Source: Paraliobacillus sp. PM-2
Lineage (GTDB): Bacteria > Bacillota > Bacilli > Bacillales > Amphibacillaceae
NCBI RefSeq assembly: GCF_001368815.1
Contig: NZ_CTEI01000002.1
Location: 671,560-735,559 of the forward strand
Reading direction: 5' to 3'
DNA length: 64,000 bases
Part shown: piece by piece, positions 9,946 to 19,041 of the stretch
How the letters are laid out: every line of letters starts with the position of its first letter
Position numbering within the stretch: the first letter of the stretch is position 1
Notes under the pieces: generated by a model
What the model was told of the DNA's origin: nothing
Databases searched by the model: none
What the model saw: only the letters and a program-made list of their open reading frames with translations
Made by a program: the position numbers and the translations under genes

Positions 9946-10935
9946 ATGAAAAAACATTATTTTTTACCTATATCATTTTTGTTGTTACTCTTCATTACTG
10001 GTTGCACAAATACAAATGATTTAACTGAAGTAAAAGTTGCTGAAGTTACTAGAAGTATCTTTTATGCACCACAATACGTTGCATTAGAAGAAGGCTATTT
10101 TGAAGAAGAAGGATTAGAAGTTGAGCTACAAACAATTGCTGGCGGAGATAAGGTAATGACTTCTCTTTTATCTGAAGGATCAGACATTGGTTTAGTTGGA
10201 TCAGAAACATCTATTTATGTAAAAGCACAAGGAGCAGAAGACCCTATTATTAACTTTGCACAATTGACCCAAACCGATGGAACCTTCCTTATCGCTAGAG
10301 AACCCGTTGAAAATTTTTCATATGACGATTTAAAAGAAAGTGAGTTTTTAGGTCAACGCAAGGGTGGGATGCCACAAATGGTTGGAGAATATGTACTTAA
10401 AGAACACGGCATTGATCCACACAAAGATTTGAATTTGATTCAAAATATTGACTTTGCAAACATTGCTAGTTCTTTTTTATCTGGTACCGGTGATTATGTA
10501 CAATTATTTGAACCAACGGCTAGCCAATTCGTAAAAGATGGAAATGGTACCATTGTAGCTTCTTTTGGTGAAGATTCTGGTCATGTTCCTTATACGGTAT
10601 TTATGGCAAAACAAAGCTATTTAGAAAAAAATCGTGATACAGCTAAGAAATTCACACGTGCGGTATACAAAGCACAACAATTTATACAGGAAAATGACCC
10701 AAAAACAATTGCTCGGATTGTTCAACCTTATTTTGAAGAAACAGATCTACATTTATTAACTTCTTCTGTCGAGCGATATAAATCACAAGGATCTTATGCA
10801 GAGAATCCATTACTTGATGAAGAAGAATGGAATAATCTAAAGGCTATCATGGATGAAGCAGGTGAACTGCCAGCAGATGTAAAACACAATGCTATTGTCA
10901 ATACAGAGATCGCTGAAGAGGTTATGAATGAATAA
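9946..10935 (+). CDS. ytlA: ABC transporter substrate-binding lipoprotein (YtlA-like, NMT1/SsuA family)
   Basis: A 329-residue extracytoplasmic binding protein. The signal peptide has a hydrophobic core and the lipobox FITGC, so it should be lipid-anchored at Cys20. The body is of the NMT1/THI5-SsuA type, with the characteristic FYAPQYVALEEGYFEEEGL segment near residue 37. Such proteins bind small organosulfur, pyrimidine or taurine-like substrates; the ligand cannot be told from sequence. It is the first gene of a three-gene importer operon (binding protein, ATPase, permease) equivalent to B. subtilis ytlA-ytlC-ytlD. Confidence 0.85.
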   Translation: MKKHYFLPISFLLLLFITGCTNTNDLTEVKVAEVTRSIFYAPQYVALEEGYFEEEGLEVELQTIAGGDKVMTSLLSEGSDIGLVGSETSIYVKAQGAEDPIINFAQLTQTDGTFLIAREPVENFSYDDLKESEFLGQRKGGMPQMVGEYVLKEHGIDPHKDLNLIQNIDFANIASSFLSGTGDYVQLFEPTASQFVKDGNGTIVASFGEDSGHVPYTVFMAKQSYLEKNRDTAKKFTRAVYKAQQFIQENDPKTIARIVQPYFEETDLHLLTSSVERYKSQGSYAENPLLDEEEWNNLKAIMDEAGELPADVKHNAIVNTEIAEEVMNE

Positions 10936-10949
10936 GGAGGTTATGTTCC

Positions 10950-11729
10950 TTGAGTTTTTTACAATTGAAACAAATCACGCATTATTATTTCAACCCATCC
11001 AATTATACGAAGGCTTTAAATAATATTTCGATTTCTGTAGATGAAGGAACCTTTATTTCAATCTTAGGACCAAGCGGTTGCGGAAAAACAACCTTACTAT
11101 CCATTATGGCTGGTATTATTGAACCGACATTTGGAAATGTTTCGATAAATAACACCCCCTTAAAAAAAACACAAAGAGAAATTGGCTATATGCTCCAACA
11201 AGATTATTTATTTCCTTGGAAAAACATTATAGACAATGTTTTAATTGGCCCAAAAATAATCGGAAGTCACCAAGAGGAAATGACTGAAAAAGCAAAGCAA
11301 TTATTAATAGATATGGGCTTAGAGACAGTATTAAAATCTTATCCAAATAATCTCTCGGGGGGAATGCGTCAGCGCGTTGCACTTGCCCGCACGTTGATTA
11401 CTAATCCTTCTTTACTTTTGTTAGATGAACCTTTTTCTGCATTAGATTTTCAAACGAAATTAAAGCTAGAAGATTTTGTTTCTGCATTATTAAAGCAATA
11501 TCATAAAACATCCATATTAGTCACACATGATATAGGAGAAGCAATTGCGATGAGTGATCAAATTTATTTAATGAAAGCCGCTCCTGGAGAAATTCACCAG
11601 AGGTTTGAAGTTCCAATTGAAGTTCGCGATCTTTCTCCTTTTGAGGCACGTAAACATATTAAATACCAACATTTATTCGATCGCATTTGGGAGGAGTTGA
11701 ATAGCCTTGAAACGAAATCAACTATCTGA
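10950..11729 (+). CDS. ytlC: ABC transporter ATP-binding protein (YtlC-like)
   Basis: The 259-residue ATPase of the importer. Walker [10 protein letters not shown] is near residue 42, the signature LSGGMRQR near residue 137 and Walker B LLLLDEPF near residue 157, followed by the switch histidine in VTHDIGEA. It belongs to the SsuB/TauB type. The start is TTG at 10950 with AAGGAGG nine bases upstream. It begins 14 bases after ytlA and overlaps the permease gene by 23 bases. Confidence 0.88.
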   Translation: MSFLQLKQITHYYFNPSNYTKALNNISISVDEGTFISILGPSGCGKTTLLSIMAGIIEPTFGNVSINNTPLKKTQREIGYMLQQDYLFPWKNIIDNVLIGPKIIGSHQEEMTEKAKQLLIDMGLETVLKSYPNNLSGGMRQRVALARTLITNPSLLLLDEPFSALDFQTKLKLEDFVSALLKQYHKTSILVTHDIGEAIAMSDQIYLMKAAPGEIHQRFEVPIEVRDLSPFEARKHIKYQHLFDRIWEELNSLETKSTI

Positions 11730-12516
11730 TAGAAATCTGTTTGATAACTATATAAAAAAGGTAAAAGCAGATCGACGTCATACAAGATATATGCAACTAC
11801 TTCTCTTCCTTTCATTTTTTTCTCTTTGGGAGCTTTCTAGTCAATTAAATTGGATTGACCCGTTAATTTTTAGTTCACCATCAAAAATATTTTTATTATT
11901 ATATGAAAATACAATTAATGGAAATCTATGGTATCATATGCGTGTTACCGTATTAGAGACAATTGCTGGGTTCTTTATTGGAACAATCGGTGGGATTATT
12001 ATTGCGTTTTTACTATGGAATTCACGTAAGCTTTATGATGTGCTTGATCCCTATTTAGTTGTTTTAAATGCTTTGCCAAAAGTCGCTTTAGGACCAATTA
12101 TTATTGTTGCTCTGGGACCTGGTTATTTTTCTATTATCATGATGGGTGCGATTATTTCCATTATTGTTACCAGTTTGGTTGTTTATAGTGCTTTTAGAGA
12201 AGTGGATGCAAATTATACAAAAGTTTTGCAGAGTTTTGGTGCAACGAAATGGCAATGTTTCAAAGAAGCCGTGTTCCCTGCCTCACTCCCTTCTATTATT
12301 TCTACGTTTAAAGTAAATGTTGGATTATCTTGGGTAGGGGTTATTGTAGGAGAATTCTTAGTAGCAGCCAAGGGATTAGGTTATTTAATTGTTTATGGCT
12401 TTCAAGTATTTAACTTTACCCTTGTATTATATAGCTTATTAGTCATTGCTTTTATTGCAGCGATCATGTACCAAGCAGTCAATAAGTTTGAAGCATGGCT
12501 CGTAAAGAAAATATAA
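11707..12516 (+). CDS. ytlD: ABC transporter permease (YtlD-like)
   Basis: A 269-residue integral membrane permease of the SsuC/TauC type with about six hydrophobic segments. The EAA loop that contacts the ATPase is visible near residue 175 ([19 protein letters not shown]). The start is TTG at 11707 with GAGGAG upstream, inside the end of ytlC, suggesting translational coupling. Transcription ends at the perfect palindrome that follows. Confidence 0.87.
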   Translation: MKRNQLSDRNLFDNYIKKVKADRRHTRYMQLLLFLSFFSLWELSSQLNWIDPLIFSSPSKIFLLLYENTINGNLWYHMRVTVLETIAGFFIGTIGGIIIAFLLWNSRKLYDVLDPYLVVLNALPKVALGPIIIVALGPGYFSIIMMGAIISIIVTSLVVYSAFREVDANYTKVLQSFGATKWQCFKEAVFPASLPSIISTFKVNVGLSWVGVIVGEFLVAAKGLGYLIVYGFQVFNFTLVLYSLLVIAFIAAIMYQAVNKFEAWLVKKI

Positions 12517-12553
12517 CGTTTTATCCACCTATTTTATTATTAACAATAGGAAT

Positions 12554-12597
12554 AAATAAAAAGTAGAAGCTTGCTAGCAAGCTTCTACTTTTTATTT
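12554..12597. terminator. Bidirectional terminator between ytlD and ytkD
   Basis: A perfect 44-bp palindrome centred at 12575/12576 (core AGAAGCTTGCTAGCAAGCTTCT) with A-runs on one side and T-runs on the other. It serves both convergent genes; the stop codon of ytkD lies inside it. Confidence 0.92.
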
Positions 12598-13067
12598 AAT
12601 TCTAATACTTTATTTATTTGTTTTAAACTATATGGCAATACTTGATCCTTCATAATAAAACTAAATGTGCGGTTAGTTGCAATTTTTTCTGGTAATTCTT
12701 TTAATAGCACAGGACCTTCCGTTTCATAATAAGTAGGTTGAGTGGTTAGCATACTTACTTCAGCAAAATAAATATTTTTTGCTACATGCTCTGTCTTACC
12801 TTTTACATAATATTGTCCTACATAAGTTAATGTTTTTATCACCCCACCCGTTTCCTCTTTTACTTCGCGAATAGCCGCTTCTTCTGGCGTCTCACCAATT
12901 TCTACTTTTCCACCTGGAAACTCTAACCCTCGATTCTTATGCTTTGTTAAAAGCCATTTATCTTTCCACCTACAAATAACCCAAACATGTTTTGGATTCT
13001 TTTCAAATGGATGATCTTCAAATGATAGTTTTACTTCGTTTGCATAATAATCTTTAAAAACTTCCAT
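12585..13067 (-). CDS. ytkD: Nudix hydrolase YtkD (RNA pyrophosphohydrolase / (8-oxo)-dGTPase)
   Basis: A 160-residue Nudix enzyme. The Nudix box is at about residues 50-72: GGKVEIGE, then REVKEETG, with all catalytic glutamates present. The surrounding sequence (KHVWVICRWKDKWLLT, FPGGKVE, SFIMKDQVLP) matches B. subtilis YtkD closely. That enzyme hydrolyses 8-oxo-dGTP and has been described as an RppH-type remover of RNA 5' pyrophosphate. It starts at ATG 13067 with AAGAGGG upstream and is likely co-transcribed with the gene at 13080-13697. Confidence 0.88.
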   Translation of the reverse strand: MEVFKDYYANEVKLSFEDHPFEKNPKHVWVICRWKDKWLLTKHKNRGLEFPGGKVEIGETPEEAAIREVKEETGGVIKTLTYVGQYYVKGKTEHVAKNIYFAEVSMLTTQPTYYETEGPVLLKELPEKIATNRTFSFIMKDQVLPYSLKQINKVLELNKK

Positions 13068-13079
13068 GTTCTTCCCTCT

Positions 13080-13697
13080 TTATATTGCTTGATTTGCCTC
13101 TATTGTAACATTATTTTGGTTATTGTGATTAATTTTGGTTATTTTCCATTTTTCTTGTTTATAAGTCATTTCTATGTTTATCACATAATCTCCATACAGA
13201 TCACTTTGATTATGCTGTGTAATAAGGCAAATATTATCCTTTATCCATTTTTTTTGATAGGGTTCATTTTCCACAAACCATGGTGGTGTTTCCGTAGGCA
13301 CAATATATAATCCATCTTCTTTTTCTCTATAATAATAATCTACATATGTTTTAACAACATCTCTCGTTGCCAAATAATCAAACGCACGAATTAATTCTTC
13401 CTTTGTTTGCATTTTTTTCACTTTGTATTGTGTATCGACATCTTGAACAAGTGTTTCCATAAATCGATTTGTTGTTTCTATTATTTGTTGATGGGTAAGT
13501 GTGGCTTGGTCATTTTGAGCTGCACGTACAATAGGCTGATTTTTTGATTTATTTGTTGCCATTACTTCTTTTTCTTGCACTACATTTATCTCATGAGTAC
13601 GAGTTAATTGATTTTCATCTGTTTCTTGATAAGAAAATATAATCAATGGAATAATTGCTAACAAACCAATAAGTATTTTTATCTTTTGTTTTTTCAT
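13080..13697 (-). CDS. Hypothetical membrane-anchored protein
   Basis: Not recognised. It has 205 residues. Residues 5-22 form one hydrophobic segment after a KKQK start, giving either an uncleaved N-terminal anchor or a signal peptide, with the rest outside the cell. The exported part is polar, with a YYYREKEDGLYIVP stretch and a C-terminal beta-rich segment (YGDYVINIEMTYKQEKWKIT). That pattern resembles small extracytoplasmic NTF2-like domains, but this is only an impression. The start has GGGAAGAG upstream and the gene ends 12 bases before ytkD. Confidence 0.6.
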   Translation of the reverse strand: MKKQKIKILIGLLAIIPLIIFSYQETDENQLTRTHEINVVQEKEVMATNKSKNQPIVRAAQNDQATLTHQQIIETTNRFMETLVQDVDTQYKVKKMQTKEELIRAFDYLATRDVVKTYVDYYYREKEDGLYIVPTETPPWFVENEPYQKKWIKDNICLITQHNQSDLYGDYVINIEMTYKQEKWKITKINHNNQNNVTIEANQAI

Positions 13698-14003
13698 CTC
13701 TTCCCACCCCTTGTATTATTTCTATACCTTTTATTCCACACTTTTAAACATGCAACACGGAACGTTTTACCTCTTTACCCCGTATACAATATAGAACGTT
13801 TAAACGAACAAAAAAGTTTCTTTATTTCTTAATTTTTTTAAAAGGAGTGAGGAACAGGAAGATCATTTTACATTTGAATTACTTTCACGAAGTATAATGA
13901 ACTAGAGGATATTAAATACCAGAAGATATTGTTACCAATGCAGAAACGTTCTGATTTTTATAAAAAAAAGCCCGCACACTTATAAAATGTGGGACCCTTT
14001 GGT
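13698..14003. other. 306-bp gap between a hypothetical gene and yusV
   Basis: Contains the promoter region of the gene at 13080-13697 and, at the other end, the yusV terminator. A RBS-like AAAAGGAG at about 13840 leads only to a 16-codon frame. No convincing gene seen. Confidence 0.5.
13962..13994 (-). terminator. Rho-independent terminator of yusV
   Basis: On the minus strand CCCACATTTTATAAGTGTGCGGG (imperfect stem) is followed by a run of eight T, just after the yusV stop. Confidence 0.65.
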
Positions 14004-14831
14004 TTATTGTGCTATACGTGATTCAGCTACTGCTTCTTTAATTAAACAACGACCTCGACCATGTGGAATGCACATTGGTGTACCAAACATCGGATCATAA
14101 GTTACATCACATTTCATTTGAAATACATCCTGTACCATATTACAGTTAATAATTTCTTCTGGTCTCCCTTGTGTATGCACCTTTTTATCTTTAATTGCAA
14201 CAATATGATGTGCATAGCGACAAGCAAGATTAAGATCATGCAATACCATTACAATGGTATTATGATATTTCTCATTTAATTCAAATAATAAATCTAAAAT
14301 TTCTATTTGGTGTGTCATATCCAAGTAAGTCGTTGGTTCGTCTAACAAAATCGTGTCTGTTTTCTGTGCTAAAACCATTGCAATCCATGCACGCTGCCTT
14401 TGCCCTCCTGACAATGAGTCGACAGGGCGATCCTTTAGATCTAACATATTAGTAGATGTTAGCGCATCCTGAACTGCTTCTTCATCTTCATTAGACCATC
14501 TATTAAACATACCTTTATATGGGTGACGGCCTTGCTTCACTAAATCTAATACGGTTAATCCTTCTGGGCTTGTCGGACTTTGTGGAAGAATAGATAATTG
14601 TTGTGCGACTTCTTTTGTTGGCATTTTTGCAATATTATCACCATTAAGCACGACACTACCTTCTTTTGGTTTTAAAAGTCTTGCCATGGATCGAAGTAAT
14701 GTAGATTTCCCACAACCATTTGCACCAATAAAAACAGTAATTTCACCTTTTGGAATTTCTATATTTAAATCATCTATAATAACTGCATCTCCATACCCTA
14801 ATGTCAATGACTGCGTAGCAATTGATTCCAT
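14004..14831 (-). CDS. yusV: Iron-siderophore ABC transporter ATP-binding protein (YusV-like)
   Basis: A FecE/FepC-type ATPase of 275 residues. Walker A GANGCGKST is at residues 36-44, the signature LSGGQRQR near residue 140 and Walker B TILLDEPT just after. The track-long frame begins at a GTG that sits inside the ribosome binding site (GAGGGAGAG), so I place the start at the ATG at 14831. The gene stands alone without permease or binding-protein genes. That is also true of B. subtilis YusV, which powers several siderophore importers. A Fur box lies upstream. Confidence 0.87.
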   Translation of the reverse strand: MESIATQSLTLGYGDAVIIDDLNIEIPKGEITVFIGANGCGKSTLLRSMARLLKPKEGSVVLNGDNIAKMPTKEVAQQLSILPQSPTSPEGLTVLDLVKQGRHPYKGMFNRWSNEDEEAVQDALTSTNMLDLKDRPVDSLSGGQRQRAWIAMVLAQKTDTILLDEPTTYLDMTHQIEILDLLFELNEKYHNTIVMVLHDLNLACRYAHHIVAIKDKKVHTQGRPEEIINCNMVQDVFQMKCDVTYDPMFGTPMCIPHGRGRCLIKEAVAESRIAQ

Positions 14832-14918
14832 CTGCAATCTCTCCCTCACGAGCGTTGCTTACTATAACTTCCGAATACTTCTAGTTTATTGGGTATAGTG
14901 AGATTCGTCAATGGTTAA

Positions 14919-14933
14919 TGAGAATGTTTATCA
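14919..14933. promoter_or_regulatory. Fur box upstream of yusV
   Basis: The 15-mer reads TGATAAACATTCTCA on the minus strand and matches the 7-1-7 Fur consensus TGATAATNATTATCA at 13 of 15 positions. It lies 88 bases before the yusV start. Iron-replete repression is expected. Confidence 0.8.
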
Positions 14934-14972
14934 CTCATTTTATGTGGTGATTAGGGGAAATCCGTCTATTTA

Positions 14973-15320
14973 TTAAGTTAAAAACGTAATGCGTAAGACA
15001 TCGTTAAAAGAAATCCAATCCACCATTTCATTATTTACTATTTTAATTGCCTGCTGTTGTTGATCTATTTTCTTTATTTCACCAGTTAAATATATGGATT
15101 GTTGTGGATGATAGGTTTCTATCTGTACTTCGGATTGCTTATAAAAGGCGAGTGAAACCTCTTCTGAAAGTTGAGCAAGTTGCTGCTCATCAAATATTGG
15201 CCTTTCATATTTCTTTTGTTCCTTTTGATGTTTTCGTAAAATTGCTTTATGTTCAGGGAGGATCATTCGGCTAGACTCCCACATAATATTATACCCTGGT
15301 GTTAATTTATTAGGTTTCAC
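14973..15320 (-). CDS. YolD-like family protein
   Basis: A 115-residue protein of the YolD-like family (relatives YqjX and YolD). The conserved features are the N-terminal PGYNIMWESSRMILPEH and a small beta-rich C-terminal half ending in a WISFNDVLRI strand. Such proteins are habitually encoded next to Y-family polymerases of the UvrX/YqjW type and are assumed to help them; the mechanism is unknown. The gene begins 11 bases after yqjW with a GAGGGG site upstream and should share its SOS promoter. Confidence 0.82.
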   Translation of the reverse strand: MKPNKLTPGYNIMWESSRMILPEHKAILRKHQKEQKKYERPIFDEQQLAQLSEEVSLAFYKQSEVQIETYHPQQSIYLTGEIKKIDQQQQAIKIVNNEMVDWISFNDVLRITFLT

Positions 15321-15331
15321 ATAATCCCCTC

Positions 15332-16561
15332 CTATTTATAATGTCCTCCAATTTTATTTGCTCGTTCATGGACTTGGCCTGCCTCTAACAAAGAAGATGC
15401 TCGAACAATTGCAGTTGGGCCATACTTTTCATACATACAATCTATTGCTTTACTCAATTTTTCTTTTTCTTCCATTCGATCAAATAAAGAGAGTTGGTAA
15501 CTATCTGCTTTTTCTAGCTGTCCTAACGTAATTCCCACTGATCGAATTGGTGAACCATCCCAAAATTTTTGAAACAAAGAAAAGGCAATTTGATAGATGT
15601 CTGCTCCAAAATGTGTCGCAGTTGCTAGCTTTTGTTGACGATGAAAACCAGTCGGCAGATTAAAATTAGTTCCTCTTGCAGTAATAGCTATACTTCTCCC
15701 TAAATAATTTTGCTTTCTAGCGCGTCGAGCAACTTCTTCACTTAGTTCCAATAGGACAACTTGTATATCTTCCAAACGATAATAATCATGTGGCAGCGTC
15801 ATCTGATGCCCAATTGCTTTTTGTTGTTGGTGTGTCTGAGTAGTAACAGGGCTGTCATCCATTCCATTAGCTGTTCGCCACAGCACCTCCCCGTTAATCC
15901 CCCATCTTTTTTTCAACCAACGAAGTGGATAATTTGCCACATTTCCGATTGTATGCAGTCCCATTTTCTTTAAGTGCCTTTCCATCTTTGTTCCAACCCC
16001 AAATAAATTTTCAATTGGAAGACGCCATAGATGACTTTCTAATTTTGTATAATCTAGTTGAAAAATTCCTTTAGTATTTTTTTTAGCATAAACATCACAC
16101 GCCATTTTAGCTAGTACTTTATTAGGGCCAATTCCTACCCTAGCCTGGATACCAATATCTTCAGATATAACATGTTGAATTTTTTCAGCAATTTGAATTG
16201 GTGTACCAAACAGATGTTGACTTGCTGTAATATCTATAAACTGCTCGTCAATTGAATATACTTCAATTAAATCTGAAAATTGCTCTAAGATTTTTGTTAT
16301 TTGGTACGAAACTTCCATATATAATTGCATACGGGGACGAACAACCACGGCTTCAGGACATTTGATTTGAGCTTCCCATAATGTTTCTGCCGTTTTCACA
16401 CCATATTGTTTGGCTATTGGACAAGCAGCTAAAATAATTCCGCTTCGATGCCTTGGATCACCGGATACAATGACAGGCTTAGAAGCTAAAACTGAATTAG
16501 TCGCTTTTTCAACAGAAGCATAAAATGACTGCATATCTACCAGAAAGATAACTTTGTCCAA
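15332..16561 (-). CDS. yqjW: Y-family translesion DNA polymerase (YqjW/UvrX type)
   Basis: A 409-residue Y-family polymerase. The catalytic carboxylates are visible in FLVDMQSFYASVE (N-terminus) and VYSIDEQFIDI. The helix-hairpin-helix segment LFGVGTKMERHLKKMG follows, then the little-finger domain. It ends with the YGPTAIVRASSLL region typical of the UvrX branch rather than DinB. The start is TTG at 16561 with AGGAGGGG seven bases upstream; the frame extends further but without a ribosome binding site. The promoter carries two LexA boxes, so it belongs to the SOS regulon. It likely bypasses UV lesions and promotes mutagenesis. Confidence 0.88.
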   Translation of the reverse strand: MDKVIFLVDMQSFYASVEKATNSVLASKPVIVSGDPRHRSGIILAACPIAKQYGVKTAETLWEAQIKCPEAVVVRPRMQLYMEVSYQITKILEQFSDLIEVYSIDEQFIDITASQHLFGTPIQIAEKIQHVISEDIGIQARVGIGPNKVLAKMACDVYAKKNTKGIFQLDYTKLESHLWRLPIENLFGVGTKMERHLKKMGLHTIGNVANYPLRWLKKRWGINGEVLWRTANGMDDSPVTTQTHQQQKAIGHQMTLPHDYYRLEDIQVVLLELSEEVARRARKQNYLGRSIAITARGTNFNLPTGFHRQQKLATATHFGADIYQIAFSLFQKFWDGSPIRSVGITLGQLEKADSYQLSLFDRMEEKEKLSKAIDCMYEKYGPTAIVRASSLLEAGQVHERANKIGGHYK

Positions 16562-16593
16562 ACAATCCCCTCCTTTTAAAACATGTATAGCAA

Positions 16594-16640
16594 AAAAGAA
16601 CAAGCGTTCGTTTATAGTATATACGAACGCTTGTTCTTTT
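16594..16640 (-). terminator. Terminator of menE, built from the two yqjW LexA boxes
   Basis: An 18-bp perfect inverted repeat (16594-16611 and 16623-16640, loop of 11 bases). Read on the minus strand it ends in TTTTTT, twelve bases after the menE stop codon. Each arm contains a complete LexA box, so this DNA is both operator and terminator. Confidence 0.85.
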
Positions 16641-16645
16641 AACAA
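16598..16645 (-). promoter_or_regulatory. SOS promoter of yqjW with two LexA boxes
   Basis: Two sites fit the Gram-positive LexA core GAACNNNNGTTC: GAACAAGCGTTC at 16598-16609 and GAACGCTTGTTC at 16625-16636. On the minus strand a -35 TTGTTA (16640-16645) and a -10 TATACT (16616-16621) are 18 bases apart. One LexA box therefore fills the spacer and the other lies just downstream of the -10. Confidence 0.85.
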
Positions 16646-16651
16646 TGGTAA

Positions 16652-18118
16652 TTACTGTATTTTATTCAGTTTTGTTGCTAATTGGTGCCTTAATAGTTTG
16701 TTTGAAGCATTTCTTGGCAACGCATCTACAATATAGAACGCTTTTGGGACTTTATATTTTGCTAATGCCTTATTACACACCTCTTTTGCTATATTCAAAT
16801 CAAAAGCTTGATTAACCACAACAAAAGCAACTGGTACCTTTCCCCATTGCGGATCTTCTTTACCTACTACACCAGCTTCCACAACTCCTTCAATACTTAA
16901 CAAAACATTTTCTATTTCAGCTGGATATATATTTTCCCCACCTGAAATAATTAAATCATTTCGTCGATCAACAACATATAAAAAACCTTCCTCATCTAAG
17001 TAACCTAGATCTCCAGTCGGAAGCCAATCATCTTGTTTAACTAACTCATCTTTATAATAACCTTGTGTAACCATCGGACCTTTGACAAAGATTTCACCAA
17101 TCACTTGTGGGCTTGCTTTTTCTTTGTTATGGCTTATTTTAACTTCAGCAGAAAAAAGTGCTTTCCCCGCAGAACCTATTTTTCTCAACGCATCATTAGG
17201 ACTTAGAGTAGCAACTTGTGATGCTGTTTCAGTCATCCCATATGTTTGAAAAACAGGAATGTGATAGGACTTTGCTTTATTCAAAAGCTGTTCTGAAGCC
17301 GGACCTCCACCTAAGAGCATACAGCGAAACGATGTTGGATAACGATCAGCTTCTAATTGTTCCATTAAACGATCAAGCATAACAGATACAACTGAGACAA
17401 TCGTTACACCTTTGTTCATTATTGCATGGTTGATTATTTTTGGCTCAAAACGATCTAATAAATAAATTGGCATACCATAAATAATATTTTTCATCAATAA
17501 TGAAAAACCTCCAACATGAAACAGAGGTAAAGTAGCAAGCCACTTATCTTGTTTATCTAAACCTAAATTAAGCATAGAAGAAATAGCACTCCACCAATGA
17601 TTTCCATACGTATGTAAAACACCTTTTGGATTCCCAGTTGTACCAGACGTATAGATAATAGTATATACATCATCTAAGTCTAGTTCTTGATGAAGAGAAT
17701 AGTTGGCATCAGGTAATTGATGTATCGCTGCAAACGAAAGAGATGTTATATTTTTTTCTACAGACAAATCATTAGCTAACGTTTCTTTTTCTTTATCAAC
17801 TAATAGGAAGGATACGTCTGCATCCATTATTTGAAATTGAATTTCTTGTTGCGTCAATCGTGTATTAAGTAAAACTGCCACCGCATGAATATAACTTAAT
17901 GCATGAACAGCTACGATAAAATCTAAGCGGCTATCTGTATAGATAGCAACATGTGTCCCTTCCTTAACGCCAAGGGAATGAAGTTTTCGTGCAAACAACC
18001 TAGCTCTATCTCTCACTTCGCGAAAGGATAATTTTCCAAATGAAGGTGATTCAATAGCAGTTTCATCACCATTTAATTCAGCTTGCTTATCAAGCCAGTT
18101 TGGCATTTTTTCACCCAT
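16652..18118 (-). CDS. menE: o-Succinylbenzoate--CoA ligase
   Basis: An acyl-adenylate-forming enzyme of 488 residues that activates o-succinylbenzoate with CoA in menaquinone synthesis. The AMP-binding motif YTSGTTGNPKG is near residue 155, FQTYGMTETAS near residue 290 and GWLPTGDLGYL-type sequence (DDWLPTGDLGYLDEEG) near residue 365. I choose the ATG at 18118, eleven bases after GAGGAGG; a GTG four codons earlier overlaps that site. It is the last men gene here; menC, which follows it in B. subtilis, is absent. Confidence 0.92.
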   Translation of the reverse strand: MGEKMPNWLDKQAELNGDETAIESPSFGKLSFREVRDRARLFARKLHSLGVKEGTHVAIYTDSRLDFIVAVHALSYIHAVAVLLNTRLTQQEIQFQIMDADVSFLLVDKEKETLANDLSVEKNITSLSFAAIHQLPDANYSLHQELDLDDVYTIIYTSGTTGNPKGVLHTYGNHWWSAISSMLNLGLDKQDKWLATLPLFHVGGFSLLMKNIIYGMPIYLLDRFEPKIINHAIMNKGVTIVSVVSVMLDRLMEQLEADRYPTSFRCMLLGGGPASEQLLNKAKSYHIPVFQTYGMTETASQVATLSPNDALRKIGSAGKALFSAEVKISHNKEKASPQVIGEIFVKGPMVTQGYYKDELVKQDDWLPTGDLGYLDEEGFLYVVDRRNDLIISGGENIYPAEIENVLLSIEGVVEAGVVGKEDPQWGKVPVAFVVVNQAFDLNIAKEVCNKALAKYKVPKAFYIVDALPRNASNKLLRHQLATKLNKIQ

Positions 18119-18186
18119 GATAATAGACACCTCCTCATTCTATAAGCGTGCATTCAAACGGACTGTTATACTTTTCTGCTTATTAG

Positions 18187-18217
18187 AAAAAAGACGAACA
18201 TCAATGCTCGTCTTTTT
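18187..18217 (-). terminator. Terminator or attenuator between menB and menE
   Basis: On the minus strand AAAGACGAGCATTGATGTTCGTCTTT forms a stem followed by TTTTTT, six bases after the menB stop. It should reduce transcription into menE, which may also have its own promoter. Confidence 0.8.
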
Positions 18218-18222
18218 AGTAT

Positions 18223-19041
18223 TTAAGGGAATCTTGGAAATTGTTTGAAGTCAGGCTTTCTTTTTTCTTTAAAGGCATCTCTACCTTCTTTTGCCTCATC
18301 CGTTGTATAGTACAATAAGGTTGCATCTCCACCCATTTGTTGCAAACCAGCTAATCCATCTGTATCTGCATTAAAAGATGCTTTTAGGAAACGAAGTGCA
18401 GTAGGTGATTTTTCCAACATTTCTTCACACCATTGTACAGTTTCTGCTTCTAGCTGATCCAATGGAACAACCGTATTCACTAACCCCATATCCATTGCTT
18501 CTTGCGCATTATACTGGCGGCAAAGATACCAAATCTCACGTGCTTTCTTGTGACCAACAATACGAGCCAAATAGCCAGCACCATAACCAGCATCAAAACT
18601 TCCAACTTTTGGACCTGTTTGGCCAAAAATAGCATTATCTGCTGCAATCGTTAGATCACAAACAACATGTAGTACATGTCCACCACCGATTGCATATCCC
18701 GATACCATCGCAACAACAGGTTTTGGAATGACTCGAATTAAACGTTGCAAATCAAGTACGTTCAACCGAGGGACTTGATCATCTCCTACATAACCTCCAT
18801 GCCCACGTACTTTTTGATCTCCACCTGAGCAGAACGCATCATCTCCTGCTCCCGCTAAAACAATAACACCAATTGTTGAATCGTCACGAGCATAACTAAA
18901 CGCATCAATTAATTCTTGAACGGTATGTGGACGAAAGGCATTTCTCACTTCCGGACGGTTAATTGTTATTTTGGCAATTCCATTATAAGTTTCATAAAGA
19001 ATATCACTATATTCTTTTTCACTTGTCCATTCTATTGTCAT
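18223..19041 (-). CDS. menB: 1,4-Dihydroxy-2-naphthoyl-CoA synthase
   Basis: A crotonase-fold enzyme of 272 residues that closes the naphthoate ring from o-succinylbenzoyl-CoA. Typical MenB signatures are [16 protein letters not shown] near residue 70, [20 protein letters not shown] near residue 120 and the [14 protein letters not shown] segment near residue 155. The C-terminus ([11 protein letters not shown]) is that of MenB. Its ATG overlaps the menH stop (ATGA), and a GGAGG site lies upstream. Confidence 0.96.
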   Translation of the reverse strand: MTIEWTSEKEYSDILYETYNGIAKITINRPEVRNAFRPHTVQELIDAFSYARDDSTIGVIVLAGAGDDAFCSGGDQKVRGHGGYVGDDQVPRLNVLDLQRLIRVIPKPVVAMVSGYAIGGGHVLHVVCDLTIAADNAIFGQTGPKVGSFDAGYGAGYLARIVGHKKAREIWYLCRQYNAQEAMDMGLVNTVVPLDQLEAETVQWCEEMLEKSPTALRFLKASFNADTDGLAGLQQMGGDATLLYYTTDEAKEGRDAFKEKRKPDFKQFPRFP

